From Pseudomonadota bacterium (GTDB lineage Bacteria; Pseudomonadota; Gammaproteobacteria; Pseudomonadales; Oleiphilaceae): DNA of 37,811 nucleotides. The translations under genes were made by a program, and so were the position numbers. The notes beneath the pieces are model-generated. The model worked only from the letters and a program-made list of their open reading frames with translations. It did no database searches and had not been told where the DNA came from. Below, piece after piece: positions 7,288-15,478 of this stretch. The first letter of the stretch is position 1. Each line of letters opens with the position of its first letter. The stretch spans positions 1-37,811 of the forward strand of contig PDPE01000031.1 in assembly GCA_002747395.1 (NCBI GenBank), in the 5' to 3' direction.

Positions 7288-7508
7288 TCGCGCCCTGAAT
7301 TTTTTTAGTTGGCGTCTGCAACGCAGCCCCGGCGTTCCATGCTGACAATGAATAATTTGAAGACAATTGGGCTTCCAAAAGTATCTGGATAGTTGGTGTC
7401 GATGGACCGGTTATCATAATCAATGCTCTTTCCCAGGCAGGGTTATGGTCTGTTCGTTCGGTATTGGCTCAGGGTATGGAGGCAATCGTATTTTAGAGGC
7501 GGGAATTG

Positions 7509-7937
7509 ATGAAAACGTTAAGTGCAAAGCCGGAAAGCGTAAAACGCGACTGGTTTGTTGTAGATGCTACAGGTAAAACTCTCGGCAGATTGTCAACCGA
7601 GATTGCCCGTCGCCTGAGGGGCAAGCATAAGCCTGAGTACACTCCTCATGTTGACACGGGCGACTATATAGTTGTTGTCAATGCTGAAAAAATTACCGTA
7701 ACAGGTAATAAGGCCAGCGACAAGATGTATCACAGGCATACCGGTTATGTCGGTGGCTTGAAATCCATGTCTTTTAACAAGTTGCGTGATCACGCTCCAG
7801 AGCGAATTATTCAGGCGGCGGTAAAGGGTATGCTGCCAAAGGGCCCGCTGGGTCGGCAAATGTTTGGCAAGCTTAAAGTGTATGCAGGAACAGAGCATCC
7901 TCATGCGGCACAGCAACCACAAGAATTGAATATATAA
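7509..7937 (+). CDS. rplM: 50S ribosomal protein L13
   Basis: L13 is an early-assembling protein of the large ribosomal subunit. The 142-residue product has the exact E. coli length and family landmarks: [20 protein letters not shown] at the start, [42 protein letters not shown], and [21 protein letters not shown] near the end. The ATG at 7509 is chosen over the adjacent in-frame TTG at 7506, because the protein family begins with MKT. AGAGG (7495-7499) precedes it. It is followed after 12 bases by rpsI, the conserved operon partner. Confidence 0.98.
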   Translation: MKTLSAKPESVKRDWFVVDATGKTLGRLSTEIARRLRGKHKPEYTPHVDTGDYIVVVNAEKITVTGNKASDKMYHRHTGYVGGLKSMSFNKLRDHAPERIIQAAVKGMLPKGPLGRQMFGKLKVYAGTEHPHAAQQPQELNI

Positions 7938-7949
7938 CGGAAGGCCAAT

Positions 7950-8342
7950 ATGTCTGTAACTCAAAATTATGGTACAGGTCGACGTAAGACATCTGCTGCG
8001 AGAGTGTTCCTTCGTCCCGGTACAGGAAATATTACTGTTAACAATCGTCCGCTTGATCAGTTTTTTGGTCGTGAAACTGCCCGCATGGTGGTTCGTCAAC
8101 CGCTTGAATTGGTCGAGATGGTCGATAGGTTTGATATCAAGGTGACTGTATCCGGTGGTGGTACTACCGGTCAGGCGGGTGCAATTCGTCATGGTATTAC
8201 ACGTGCCTTGATGGAGTATGATGAAACGTTGCGACCTGCCTTGCGTAAAGCCGGTTATGTGACGCGAGATGCTCGTGAAGTCGAGCGTAAGAAAGTGGGG
8301 CTTCGCAAGGCACGCAAGCGTCCACAATTCTCCAAGCGTTAA
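7950..8342 (+). CDS. rpsI: 30S ribosomal protein S9
   Basis: S9 is a small-subunit head protein whose C-terminal tail reaches the P-site tRNA. The 130-residue product equals the E. coli length. It contains [57 protein letters not shown] and the expected end RPQFSKR, whose terminal arginine contacts tRNA. GGAAGG (7939-7944) is well spaced before the ATG. It forms an operon with rplM and is followed by a terminator. Confidence 0.98.
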   Translation: MSVTQNYGTGRRKTSAARVFLRPGTGNITVNNRPLDQFFGRETARMVVRQPLELVEMVDRFDIKVTVSGGGTTGQAGAIRHGITRALMEYDETLRPALRKAGYVTRDAREVERKKVGLRKARKRPQFSKR

Positions 8343-8363
8343 CAAATTCGCGCAGAGGCACCC

Positions 8364-8393
8364 AAAGCCCGGCTTTCAGTCGGGCTTTTTTAT
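8364..8393 (+). terminator. rho-independent terminator of rplM-rpsI
   Basis: An 8-bp stem (AAAGCCCG 8364-8371 with CGGGCTTT 8381-8388), a nine-base loop and a T-run begin about 20 bases after the rpsI stop. This separates the ribosomal operon from petABC. Confidence 0.92.
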
Positions 8394-8465
8394 GAGAGTC
8401 TGATTGACCTCAAAAAATTGTGGTTGGAAAAAGGCTTATATTGGCTCGAAATTGACTAATCCACC

Positions 8466-8494
8466 TTGTAAGTGGGGGTTAATTTCATTACCAT
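8466..8494 (+). promoter_or_regulatory. weak candidate promoter of petABC
   Basis: A promoter is expected in the 180 bases between the rpsI terminator and petA. The best-spaced pair I see is TTGTAA (8466-8471), 17 bases, TACCAT (8489-8494). An alternative -10, TATATT at 8437-8442, has no good -35. Both are weak, so petABC may need an activator. No specific operator was recognised. Confidence 0.3.
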
Positions 8495-8575
8495 TTGTGC
8501 GGATTAATTTTATGGTTCTAAATTCGTGCTTATTCCGTGAATTTAGGTAAGTATCTCTAGTTAGGAGAAGCCTGT

Positions 8576-9169
8576 ATGAGCAATGGCGATGTAGATCAGG
8601 GCCGGCGACGACTTCTGCTTGGAGCGACATCCGTGGTTGGCGGTATCGGCGTGGTCGGTGCTGCGGTGCCTTTTGTGGCATCGTGGAACCCGAGTGCCAA
8701 GGCCAAGGCCGCTGGTGCTCCGGTCAAGGTTAATATAAGCAAGATTGAGCTGGGTCAACAGGTCACAGTGGAGTGGCGGGGGCAGCCTGTCTGGATTGTC
8801 AGGCGCACAAAAGAAATGCTGGAGCGACTCCCGAAGCTTAATGATGTAGTCGCCGATCCACTATCTGAAAAACCACAGCAGCCCGAATACATCAAGGGTG
8901 TGGATCGAGCAATAAAACCCGAATATATGATTATGGTCGGAATTTGCACCCATCTGGGGTGTTCTCCCAAGTTCAGGCCTGAAGTAGCAGCGGCTGATCT
9001 GGGCCCGGACTGGCTGGGTGGTTTCTTCTGCCCCTGTCATGGTTCCAAATTTGATTTGTCCGGTCGTGTTTACAAGGGTGTTCCAGCTCCGACCAATCTG
9101 GTGGTTCCTCCCTATTATTATATTGATGATGAAACAGTCATGATTGGTGTCAACCAGGAGGGAGCATAA
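8576..9169 (+). CDS. petA: ubiquinol-cytochrome c reductase, Rieske iron-sulfur subunit
   Basis: This subunit takes the first electron from ubiquinol in the cytochrome bc1 complex and passes it to cytochrome c1. The 197-residue protein starts with a twin-arginine-type N-terminus (GRRRLLLG, residues 9-16) followed by a hydrophobic segment that stays as the membrane anchor. The 2Fe-2S cluster ligands are in CTHLGC and CPCHGS, each supplying one Cys and one His, with the second Cys of each forming the stabilising disulfide. An insertion between these motifs (KFRPEVAAADLGPDWLGGF) is typical of gammaproteobacterial Rieske proteins. AGGAG precedes the ATG. The stop overlaps the petB start by one base (TAATG), showing translational coupling. 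Confidence 0.97.
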   Translation: MSNGDVDQGRRRLLLGATSVVGGIGVVGAAVPFVASWNPSAKAKAAGAPVKVNISKIELGQQVTVEWRGQPVWIVRRTKEMLERLPKLNDVVADPLSEKPQQPEYIKGVDRAIKPEYMIMVGICTHLGCSPKFRPEVAAADLGPDWLGGFFCPCHGSKFDLSGRVYKGVPAPTNLVVPPYYYIDDETVMIGVNQEGA

Positions 9170-10401
9170 TGCAAAAGCTGTTGGAATGGATTGATGCCCG
9201 CTTGCCGGTGGTGGAGGCTTTCGAGCGCCACATGAGCAAGTACTATGCGCCAAAGAACCTCAATATGTGGTATTTCTTTGGCTCCTTATCGTTGCTGGTG
9301 CTGGTTAATCAGTTGTTGACGGGTATCTGGCTGACGATGAGCTATAACCCTTCTGCCGAGGGAGCCTTCGCGTCCATAGAGTATATTATGCGGGATGTGG
9401 AATATGGCTGGCTGTTGAGATATCTGCATTCTACAGGTGCATCGGCGTTCTTTGCTGTCGTGTATTTGCACATGTTCAGGGGGTTGATGTACGGATCTTA
9501 TCGCAAGCCTCGCGAACTCGTGTGGATTTTTGGTATGACCATCTATCTGTGCCTGATGGCCGAGGCCTTTATGGGTTATTTGCTGCCCTGGGGACAAATG
9601 TCCTATTGGGGAGCCCAGGTTATCGTTTCCCTGTTTGGCGCGATACCTTTTGTCGGTGAGGATCTTGCCTTGTGGATTCGGGGGGATTACCTGATATCAG
9701 GCATTACCCTGAACCGGTTTTTTGCCTTGCACGTAGTTGCATTGCCAATTGTTCTTCTTGCGTTGGTTGTTCTCCACTTGCTGGCGCTGCATGAAGTGGG
9801 CTCCAATAATCCTGACGGCGTTGAAATCAAGAAAAACAAGGATGAAAACGGTATTCCCAAAGATGGTATTCCTTTTCACCCCTATTACACGGTCCATGAT
9901 CTGGTCGGTGTTGTTGTTTTCCTCTTTGTATTTTGTATTGTGGTGTTCTTCTTCCCGGAAATGGGAGGGTTTTTCCTCGAAAAACCGAACTTTGAGCCTG
10001 CCAACCCGTTGAAGACGCCGGAGCATATTGCACCAGTGTGGTACTTTACCCCGTTCTATGCGATGTTGCGGGCGGTAACCTATCCTCTGTTTGGTGTTGA
10101 TGCCAAGTTTTGGGGTGTTGTAGTGATGGGTGGAGCGATTGCGATTCTGTTTGTCTTGCCGTGGTTGGATCGGAGCCCGGTGAAGTCCATTCGTTACAAA
10201 GGGTGGATCAGTAAATTGTGGTTGGTGGTGTTTTCGATCAGTTTTGTTGTTCTTGGTTATCTTGGTGCCCTGGCCTCGACACCTGAAAGAACGATGGTTG
10301 CGCAAATTGCCACTGTGATCTATTTCGCATTTTTTATACTGATGCCTTGGTATAGCAAAATGGAAAAAACCAAACCAGAGCCAGAGAGGGTCACAGGATG
10401 A
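9169..10401 (+). CDS. petB: ubiquinol-cytochrome c reductase, cytochrome b subunit
   Basis: This is the membrane core of the bc1 complex, carrying hemes bL and bH and the Qo and Qi quinone sites. The 410-residue polytopic protein has heme-ligand histidines in LRYLHSTGASAFF...YLHMFRG (second helix) and FFALHVVALP...VVLHLLALH (fourth helix), spaced as in the family. GYLLPWGQMSYWGAQV lies between them. The Qo-site motif is PVWY (in HIAPVWYFTPFYAML), where mitochondria and alphaproteobacteria have PEWY. It is a full cytochrome b, not split into b6 and subunit IV. It overlaps petA by one base and petC by four (ATGA). Confidence 0.98.
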   Translation: MQKLLEWIDARLPVVEAFERHMSKYYAPKNLNMWYFFGSLSLLVLVNQLLTGIWLTMSYNPSAEGAFASIEYIMRDVEYGWLLRYLHSTGASAFFAVVYLHMFRGLMYGSYRKPRELVWIFGMTIYLCLMAEAFMGYLLPWGQMSYWGAQVIVSLFGAIPFVGEDLALWIRGDYLISGITLNRFFALHVVALPIVLLALVVLHLLALHEVGSNNPDGVEIKKNKDENGIPKDGIPFHPYYTVHDLVGVVVFLFVFCIVVFFFPEMGGFFLEKPNFEPANPLKTPEHIAPVWYFTPFYAMLRAVTYPLFGVDAKFWGVVVMGGAIAILFVLPWLDRSPVKSIRYKGWISKLWLVVFSISFVVLGYLGALASTPERTMVAQIATVIYFAFFILMPWYSKMEKTKPEPERVTG

Positions 10402-11156
10402 TAACTCGATTATTGCAATTGCTTGCGTTTTCACTTTTCTCCAATTTGGCATTGGCTGCAGGTGGTGGTGTTGTCGTTGATCACGTGGATATCGATCTCG
10501 AAGATAAGGTGTCTTTGCAGCGTGGTGCTGCCTTGTTTACCAACTACTGCATGGGATGCCACTCGATGAAGTACGCGCGTTATGAACGCGTAGCAACCGA
10601 TTTGGGTATTCCGCCTGATTTGTATATGGAAAATCTGGTTTTTGCGGACGCAAAAATCGGCGAGTTGATGCAGATCGCACTTTCCCCCGAGCAGGCGAGT
10701 TCCTGGTTTGGTGCTCCTCCGCCTGATCTGACACTGGAAGCACGTTTGCGCGGGCCAGATTGGCTGTATTCCTATATGAGAGCGTTTTATAAAGATGACT
10801 CAAGGCCCTATGGTGTCAACAATACCATTTTCCCTGATGTAGGGATGCCGCATGTGTTGGAAGGCTTGCAGGGCTTGTGTGCCGACAAACCCGGGTTCGG
10901 TGTTAAAAAGCAGTTTGATACGCTGACAGGTGAGCTGGTTGGTGGAAGTGGTTGTCAGGAATATGCGCAAAAAGGCAGCTTGTCTGCAAGTGAATATGAC
11001 AGGGCCATTAAGGATCTGGTTGGCTTTATGGTTTATATGGGAGAACCATCCAAACTGGAAAGTCACCGGATAGGTAGAAATGTCTTATTGTTTCTCGCGT
11101 TTTTGTTCATTTTTGTGTATTTTCTCAATAAGGAGTATTGGAGAGGTATTCACTAG
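10398..11156 (+). CDS. petC: ubiquinol-cytochrome c reductase, cytochrome c1 subunit
   Basis: Cytochrome c1 passes electrons from the Rieske centre to soluble cytochrome c in the periplasm. The 252-residue precursor has a Sec signal peptide (residues 1-20, ending LALA before AGGG). The covalent heme site CMGCH is at residues 51-55. The sixth ligand Met is probably in DVGMPHVLEG. Two extra cysteines (GLCADKP and GSGCQEY) bracket a loop and may form a disulfide. A C-terminal membrane helix (NVLLFLAFLFIFVYFLNKEY) anchors it. It is the last gene of petABC and is followed by a strong hairpin. Confidence 0.97.
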   Translation: MITRLLQLLAFSLFSNLALAAGGGVVVDHVDIDLEDKVSLQRGAALFTNYCMGCHSMKYARYERVATDLGIPPDLYMENLVFADAKIGELMQIALSPEQASSWFGAPPPDLTLEARLRGPDWLYSYMRAFYKDDSRPYGVNNTIFPDVGMPHVLEGLQGLCADKPGFGVKKQFDTLTGELVGGSGCQEYAQKGSLSASEYDRAIKDLVGFMVYMGEPSKLESHRIGRNVLLFLAFLFIFVYFLNKEYWRGIH

Positions 11157-11208
11157 GCCGAGTAGTGTGTTATCGGGCTGATAGTGATGATTCGCCATAT
11201 GCGTTAAC

Positions 11209-11251
11209 AATAATCAAAGCGTTTGTTTCAGGCGCTTTGATTATTTTTTTT
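11209..11251 (+). terminator. strong hairpin terminator between petC and sspA
   Basis: A perfect 13-bp stem (AATAATCAAAGCG 11209-11221 with CGCTTTGATTATT 11233-11245), an 11-base loop and a run of Ts end 17 bases before the sspA start codon. The hairpin can terminate petABC transcription, but it also lies in front of sspA with no room for a promoter between them. Confidence 0.92.
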
Positions 11252-11268
11252 AATATTGAGGAATTCTA

Positions 11269-11901
11269 ATGGGAGTAGTGACAAAAAGGTCATCCATGAC
11301 TTTTTTTTCCGATGGCACCAGCCACTATAGTCATCGTGTGAGGATTGTTCTTGCGGAAAAGGGGGTTGCTGTTGATATTATCGACGTCGATCCCGATGAC
11401 AAGCCTGAAGAACTGGCTGACCTTAATCCCTACAATGAGCTCCCTACGCTTGTTGATCGGGATCTTGTGCTTTATGAAGCAAACATTATGATGGAATATC
11501 TGGACGAAAGATTTCCCCATCCCCCCCTGTTGCCGGTTTACCCGGTGGCCAGAGCTCACAGTCGATTGATGATGCATCGTATCCAGAAGGACTGGTTGTG
11601 GCTTGCAGACCAGATTGAATCAGGTACTGCAAGAGGCACTGATGTGGACAAGCCCCGCCAGGAACTGGCCGAGAGTCTGATAGCCTCTGCACCGTTGTTT
11701 GCTGAAAAGCCCTATTTTATGAGTGAGGAGTTTACCATTGTAGATTGTTGTGTTGCTCCATTACTTTGGAGGTTGCCCCTGTTGGGTATAGAAATTCCGG
11801 AAAAAGCAGGCAAGCCACTTGCACAGTACATGGACAGGCTGTTTGGCAGGGAATCCTTCAAGGCGAGCCTTAGTGAATTTGAACAGGAAATCAGAGGCTG
11901 A
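11269..11901 (+). CDS. sspA: stringent starvation protein A, RNA polymerase-associated
   Basis: SspA has a glutathione S-transferase fold without GST activity. It binds RNA polymerase holoenzyme and changes transcription in stationary phase and stress. The 210-residue product has MTFFSDGTSHYSHRVRIVLAEKGV (thioredoxin-like domain, lacking the GST catalytic residue pattern), ELPTLVDRDLVLYE, IMMEYLDERFPHPPLLPVYPVARA (the SspA signature containing the PHP segment), and the all-helical C-terminal domain with EEFTIVDCCVAPLLWRLPLLGI. GAGGA precedes the ATG. It is followed by sspB after 35 bases, the conserved pairing. A strong hairpin ends just upstream. Confidence 0.96.
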   Translation: MGVVTKRSSMTFFSDGTSHYSHRVRIVLAEKGVAVDIIDVDPDDKPEELADLNPYNELPTLVDRDLVLYEANIMMEYLDERFPHPPLLPVYPVARAHSRLMMHRIQKDWLWLADQIESGTARGTDVDKPRQELAESLIASAPLFAEKPYFMSEEFTIVDCCVAPLLWRLPLLGIEIPEKAGKPLAQYMDRLFGRESFKASLSEFEQEIRG

Positions 11902-11936
11902 ATGTCTTCTGCAAGGGATTAATCCGAGGCACCTAT

Positions 11937-12338
11937 ATGACACCGAGTCGTCCTTATTTGCTAAGAGCGTTGAATGAATGGATATCTGATAATGGATTAA
12001 CCCCGTATATGGTGGTTGATGCGGGTGTTAGCGGGGTCGAGGTGCCATCGGACTATGTTTCCAACGGACAGATTGTGCTGAATGTCAGCACATCTGCCGT
12101 TAATGGTTTGATTATTTCAAATGACGCAGTGAGTTTTAATGCAAGGTTTGGTGGTGTCCCGATGCAAGTTCATGTGCCGGTCAGGGCGGTGATGGCGATT
12201 TACGCCAAGGAAAATGGCCAGGGTATGGTTTTTGGTGCCGAGCCCGGCACACCCGGGCCTGATGACCCTTCAGGCAGTCAGGACAAGGCGGTGGTGAAGA
12301 AAATGGATAGAAAACCGTCTTTAACAGTAGTCAAATAG
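11937..12338 (+). CDS. sspB: ClpXP adaptor protein SspB
   Basis: SspB binds ssrA-tagged peptides from stalled ribosomes and hands them to the ClpXP protease. The 133-residue protein has the folded substrate-binding domain first (SRPYLLRALNEWISDNGLTPYMVVD, then NGLIISNDAVSFNARFGG and the VPVRAVMAIYAKENGQGM segment). A flexible linker rich in Gly, Pro, Asp and Ser follows (about 98-122). The C-terminal end RKPSLTVVK matches the ClpX-binding XB motif of E. coli SspB (RPALRVVK), so both functional parts are intact. It is downstream of sspA and probably in one transcript. The gene to its right is on the opposite strand, and I see no clear terminator in the 53-base gap. Confidence 0.95.
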   Translation: MTPSRPYLLRALNEWISDNGLTPYMVVDAGVSGVEVPSDYVSNGQIVLNVSTSAVNGLIISNDAVSFNARFGGVPMQVHVPVRAVMAIYAKENGQGMVFGAEPGTPGPDDPSGSQDKAVVKKMDRKPSLTVVK

Positions 12339-12391
12339 GTTTGTGTCAATCCACAGGTTGCCGAGTCTTGTTATGAGTGTTGCCGGTGCAT

Positions 12392-13006
12392 TCAGGCGGG
12401 TTCCTCAGGGCTTTCTGTTGGTGGCCCAAAGAGCGCGCAGTCAATGAGATCCAGCAAGATATTAATGCTGATCATTTGAAACTCGATAACGCGTGATTTG
12501 GTATTGCTTCCAAGGCAAATTTCCAGATCGTTACTATCCATTATTGAAGCCAGGTTGCTGGAGTTTGGTCCGGTAATCAGTGCTACAGCCATTCCCTTGT
12601 CATGGGCCGTTTGCATTGCTTGTACCAGATTGCTGCAGTCGCCTTCGATTGACAGCAAGATCAGCATGTCATTTTCTGCTCCCAATGTCCTGAGTTTGCG
12701 TGCCGCCAGTTCATTGAAGCGCCTTTCCTTCGCATACTGAGAGATCAGGGAGTGCTCATTTGACAGGCAGATTGCTGGAAAGCCGGGTCTCTCCCTCTCA
12801 AACTGGTCTACCATTGAGTTCGCCAGAATCTCGGCTATCGGTGCGCATGGCCCGTTCCCGAGGGTGAATACTTTTCCATCAGATAGCAGTGTCTGCGTGA
12901 CTGTTTCTGAAAGTGCAGCGATTTTATGGCTCAATTCGTCCGCACAGTTGATGATTAATTCCAGGTGCTCCTTGAGCAAATAGTCAGATCTCTCGTTTGG
13001 GGTCAT
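12392..13006 (-). CDS. diaA: DnaA initiator-associating protein, SIS domain
   Basis: DiaA is a tetrameric SIS-domain protein that binds DnaA and promotes timely initiation at oriC. The 204-residue product aligns along its length with E. coli DiaA: the helical N-terminus, KVFTLGNGPCAPIAEILANSMVDQFERERPGFPAI, NDMLILLSIEGDCSNLVQAMQTA (where sugar-isomerase relatives have the phosphate-binding STSGNS), and a C-terminal helix NILLDLIDCALFG. GmhA (sedoheptulose-7-phosphate isomerase) is the main alternative, but the metal and active-site residues of GmhA are not seen, and the neighbours yraN and lpoA favour DiaA. The dolP (BON-domain) gene that often follows diaA is absent here. Confidence 0.88.
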   Translation of the reverse strand: MTPNERSDYLLKEHLELIINCADELSHKIAALSETVTQTLLSDGKVFTLGNGPCAPIAEILANSMVDQFERERPGFPAICLSNEHSLISQYAKERRFNELAARKLRTLGAENDMLILLSIEGDCSNLVQAMQTAHDKGMAVALITGPNSSNLASIMDSNDLEICLGSNTKSRVIEFQMISINILLDLIDCALFGPPTESPEEPA

Positions 13007-13107
13007 CGGGTCTGTTCTCCCTGGTTGCAGGCACTACTGATTGAATGGTGGTTCACTTCGCAGCGGGTGATTTCAACGGCTGCCATGTTTATCGCAAGCA
13101 GGACAAA

Positions 13108-13461
13108 CTACTCGCAGATTGCATTTTTTTGCCAATCAAAATGAAGTGAGCCGTCTTTTTTCTTGTCAATACCTATGGCATCAATTCGGCACTGCCTGTC
13201 CCATAAATGATACCTGGTGAGATAGTTTTTTGCTGCGCGTATGATTTTTCTTTGCTTGCTGGAGGTGATGCTTTCCAATGGTGTTCCGTGGTCAGTGTTA
13301 TTGCGAAATCGCACTTCCACAAAAACCAGTGACTCTTTATCACTCATGATCAGGTCGATCTCTCCACATTTGCAGTAATAGTTGCGTTTGATTGGCGACA
13401 AACCGGCTTCTATCAAAAATGATTCAGCAATACCCTCAGCTTCCTGTCCCTTTCTTCGCAT
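13108..13461 (-). CDS. yraN: YraN family protein (UPF0102), endonuclease-like
   Basis: YraN proteins have a Holliday-junction-resolvase/restriction-endonuclease-like fold; their cellular role is not established. The 117-residue product has the family pattern: KGQEAEGIAESFLIEAG, then YYCKCGEIDLIM, then LVFVEVRFRNN (the E-ID...E-V acidic core of a PD-(D/E)XK type site, with R where K is common), then ITSSKQRKIIRAAKNYL. It lies between lpoA (37 bases upstream) and diaA (about 100 bases downstream) on the same strand, the standard order. GGGG precedes the start, and an in-frame ATG exists nearby, so the start is good to within a few codons. Confidence 0.92.
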   Translation of the reverse strand: MRRKGQEAEGIAESFLIEAGLSPIKRNYYCKCGEIDLIMSDKESLVFVEVRFRNNTDHGTPLESITSSKQRKIIRAAKNYLTRYHLWDRQCRIDAIGIDKKKDGSLHFDWQKNAICE

Positions 13462-13498
13462 TGGCCCATTCCCCCGGTTTCTGCTTTTTTGGTTTTTA

Positions 13499-15340
13499 TC
13501 AGTGTTTGTCTGTCATTACTATCGCATTGCCTTTTTCAAAGGTCGCCCACTCCAGGTGACGGTGTATTTGCCGATTTGATTTAAGGCTCAGTAATCCCGA
13601 GTTGCCGGGTATGTATATGTCCGGTATTTGTTCAAGCAGGGGGAGGCGGGACGATAGTAAAAAGGCGTCGGTTCCCAGTGCGAAGAGTCGGGTGTATTTG
13701 CTTGCGAGTTTCGGCCATGCCTGTTCGATTGCGTGTCTTGTCGGGTTGGCGGTATTCAAAACCCAGGGTGTCTCCGTAAACATGATGTTGGAAAGATCCA
13801 GGTTTCTGGTCGGCTCCGGTTTGCCTGAATAAATGGTGGATGTAGCATAAACAGGCAGGTTGCCCGCATAGTAGAAAGATAAAAGAGGTTTGATCTGTCG
13901 CCCGTTTACCGAGTTTGCTATAAGAAAAATGGCGTCAATATCCTGCCTTCTTCTGGGTTCAAACTCAAGTTGCTCTCCAATAACCATTTGAAGTTCTCTT
14001 TTTCGAGCTTTACTTTGATTGACCTTGAGCGCCTCTTCAATAAAAAAGGTGTGTTGTTTTTTGGGGTCGAAAAGTTTGATATCAGAAACAATGCCGTTTT
14101 TTGCCAGCCACACACTTTCCAGCTGGTTGCAGGTTCTTTGCCCCCAGTTATTATTCGGGCAGAAAATCAGGGTGCTGCGTACATTTTCCAACCAAGCCTG
14201 TTCCGCAATCTGATTGAGTTCGTCTTGAAAAGACAAGCCAAACTGGTAGATGCCGGATTCAGTGATACCTTCTTCGGGCAATGTGTAGTTGAGAGTGATG
14301 GTTTTGTATTTGTAATCCGGGTAGCTGGCAAGCTGTTCGACCAGAGTCTTCCTGAGCGGGCCGATAACCAGCCCGGGTGAGGTCAAGTGTATGGATTCAA
14401 CCAGTTCGCGAATGTTGGCCGATTTGCTGGTGTCAATGATGGACAGTCTGGTCTGGCTGGCTGATTGTTGAGTATCGTTGTAAAACGCTGCGAGGAAACC
14501 TTCCAGGATCGACTTCCCGGCTCTTTCCAGCTTGCCGGATAGCGGCAGAGCCACAGTGATGCGCTCCGGGCGCAGGTCGGGGAGAGTGGCAAGCAGATTG
14601 AGTTCGCCGGGAAGGTGCCGGGCTGCCGGGTGGTCTGGCCAGTCTCCCTGCCATTGAATGAGTGCCCTGAGTTGCTTATCCAGGCTGAACATGTTTTGCT
14701 TGATGGCTCTGGCCAGTTCGATCCAGCCGGTTAACTCGTTGTTTGTTTCATCAGGTGCCGGTATTGCGACAAGCTGTTCTAGAGAAGAGAGTCTGAGATT
14801 TTTCCAGATTAATTCATGGTTGTTCCAGTACTCTTCGTCACTGTAGAGATTGGCAGACAAAATTCTCTTTTGTGCCGCCAAATAGTGCTGGCCAGACAGA
14901 GACAGGGCTTTTGCAACCAGCCACGCATACTCACCTTGCTGCTCGGCGCCGGTGTGCTCAAACTGGTCGCCTCTCATATCCAAAAGCTGCTGAGCCATTT
15001 CAATGCTGTCCTGGTCAACAGCCAGTTTGAGCCCGAGCAGGATATAGTGCCGGAGGTGGTCGGGTGACAGGTATCGGGGTGAAATTTCAGAATACACAGC
15101 GAATGCCCGCGCCGGCTCCTGGTTGTCAGTGAGCAGTCGGGCTGCCTGCAACTTCAGCTCTGCCGAATAGGCAAGTGATCCTGATTCGTTGGCCTCTTGA
15201 ATTAATTCATCTGCTGTGGGAGGCTGTTTCGGAATCTCCTGTATTGGCTCGGAAGGCGGATGCGGCTTCATGGGCGCGTTGGAACAGGCCGAAAGCAGGA
15301 GAGCAATGAAGGCTGGCAGAACGAAATTGAGCGTTTTCAT
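13499..15340 (-). CDS. lpoA: penicillin-binding protein activator LpoA
   Basis: LpoA is an outer-membrane lipoprotein that spans the periplasm and activates the peptidoglycan synthase PBP1A. The 613-residue precursor starts with a lipoprotein signal (MKTLNFVLPAFIALLLSAC, lipobox LSAC with Cys 19). A Pro-rich stretch follows, then a helical TPR-like N-terminal domain (about 35-250). From about residue 260 there is a periplasmic-binding-protein-like domain (LPLSGKLERAGKSILEGFLAAFYND, then GLVIGPLRKTLVEQL) that contacts PBP1A. The usual long flexible linker seen in some species is short here. The gene is divergent from rsmI, as in E. coli and Pseudomonas. Confidence 0.93.
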   Translation of the reverse strand: MKTLNFVLPAFIALLLSACSNAPMKPHPPSEPIQEIPKQPPTADELIQEANESGSLAYSAELKLQAARLLTDNQEPARAFAVYSEISPRYLSPDHLRHYILLGLKLAVDQDSIEMAQQLLDMRGDQFEHTGAEQQGEYAWLVAKALSLSGQHYLAAQKRILSANLYSDEEYWNNHELIWKNLRLSSLEQLVAIPAPDETNNELTGWIELARAIKQNMFSLDKQLRALIQWQGDWPDHPAARHLPGELNLLATLPDLRPERITVALPLSGKLERAGKSILEGFLAAFYNDTQQSASQTRLSIIDTSKSANIRELVESIHLTSPGLVIGPLRKTLVEQLASYPDYKYKTITLNYTLPEEGITESGIYQFGLSFQDELNQIAEQAWLENVRSTLIFCPNNNWGQRTCNQLESVWLAKNGIVSDIKLFDPKKQHTFFIEEALKVNQSKARKRELQMVIGEQLEFEPRRRQDIDAIFLIANSVNGRQIKPLLSFYYAGNLPVYATSTIYSGKPEPTRNLDLSNIMFTETPWVLNTANPTRHAIEQAWPKLASKYTRLFALGTDAFLLSSRLPLLEQIPDIYIPGNSGLLSLKSNRQIHRHLEWATFEKGNAIVMTDKH

Positions 15341-15410
15341 CGGTTGTACTACTCTCCCTGGTAGTGTTCGAAGTACGTTTCGGGGTGTGAATTAATTGAA
15401 TCAGAGCGGA

Positions 15411-15439
15411 ATTATACCTGTTTGTGAGCACTACCGTAA
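15411..15439 (-). promoter_or_regulatory. candidate promoter of lpoA-yraN-diaA
   Basis: On the minus strand a perfect TATAAT (plus-strand 15411-15416) has TTACGG (15434-15439) 17 bases upstream. It lies 71 bases before the lpoA start, inside the 138-base divergent interval shared with rsmI. The -35 matches only partly. Confidence 0.45.
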
Positions 15440-15478
15440 CGTCTGCAAAGTGATTGTTTTTTTATATTGGAGTTCTTT

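Noticed and set aside
7593..8345. 250-codon ORF on the minus strand across rplM-rpsI
   Set aside because: It is fully antisense to two unmistakable ribosomal protein genes, has no recognised domain and no start signals; it is a codon-usage shadow.
9697..10452. 251-codon ORF on the minus strand across petB-petC
   Set aside because: It is antisense to conserved bc1 genes; composition (many His, Gln, Arg, Asn) is typical of an antisense shadow.
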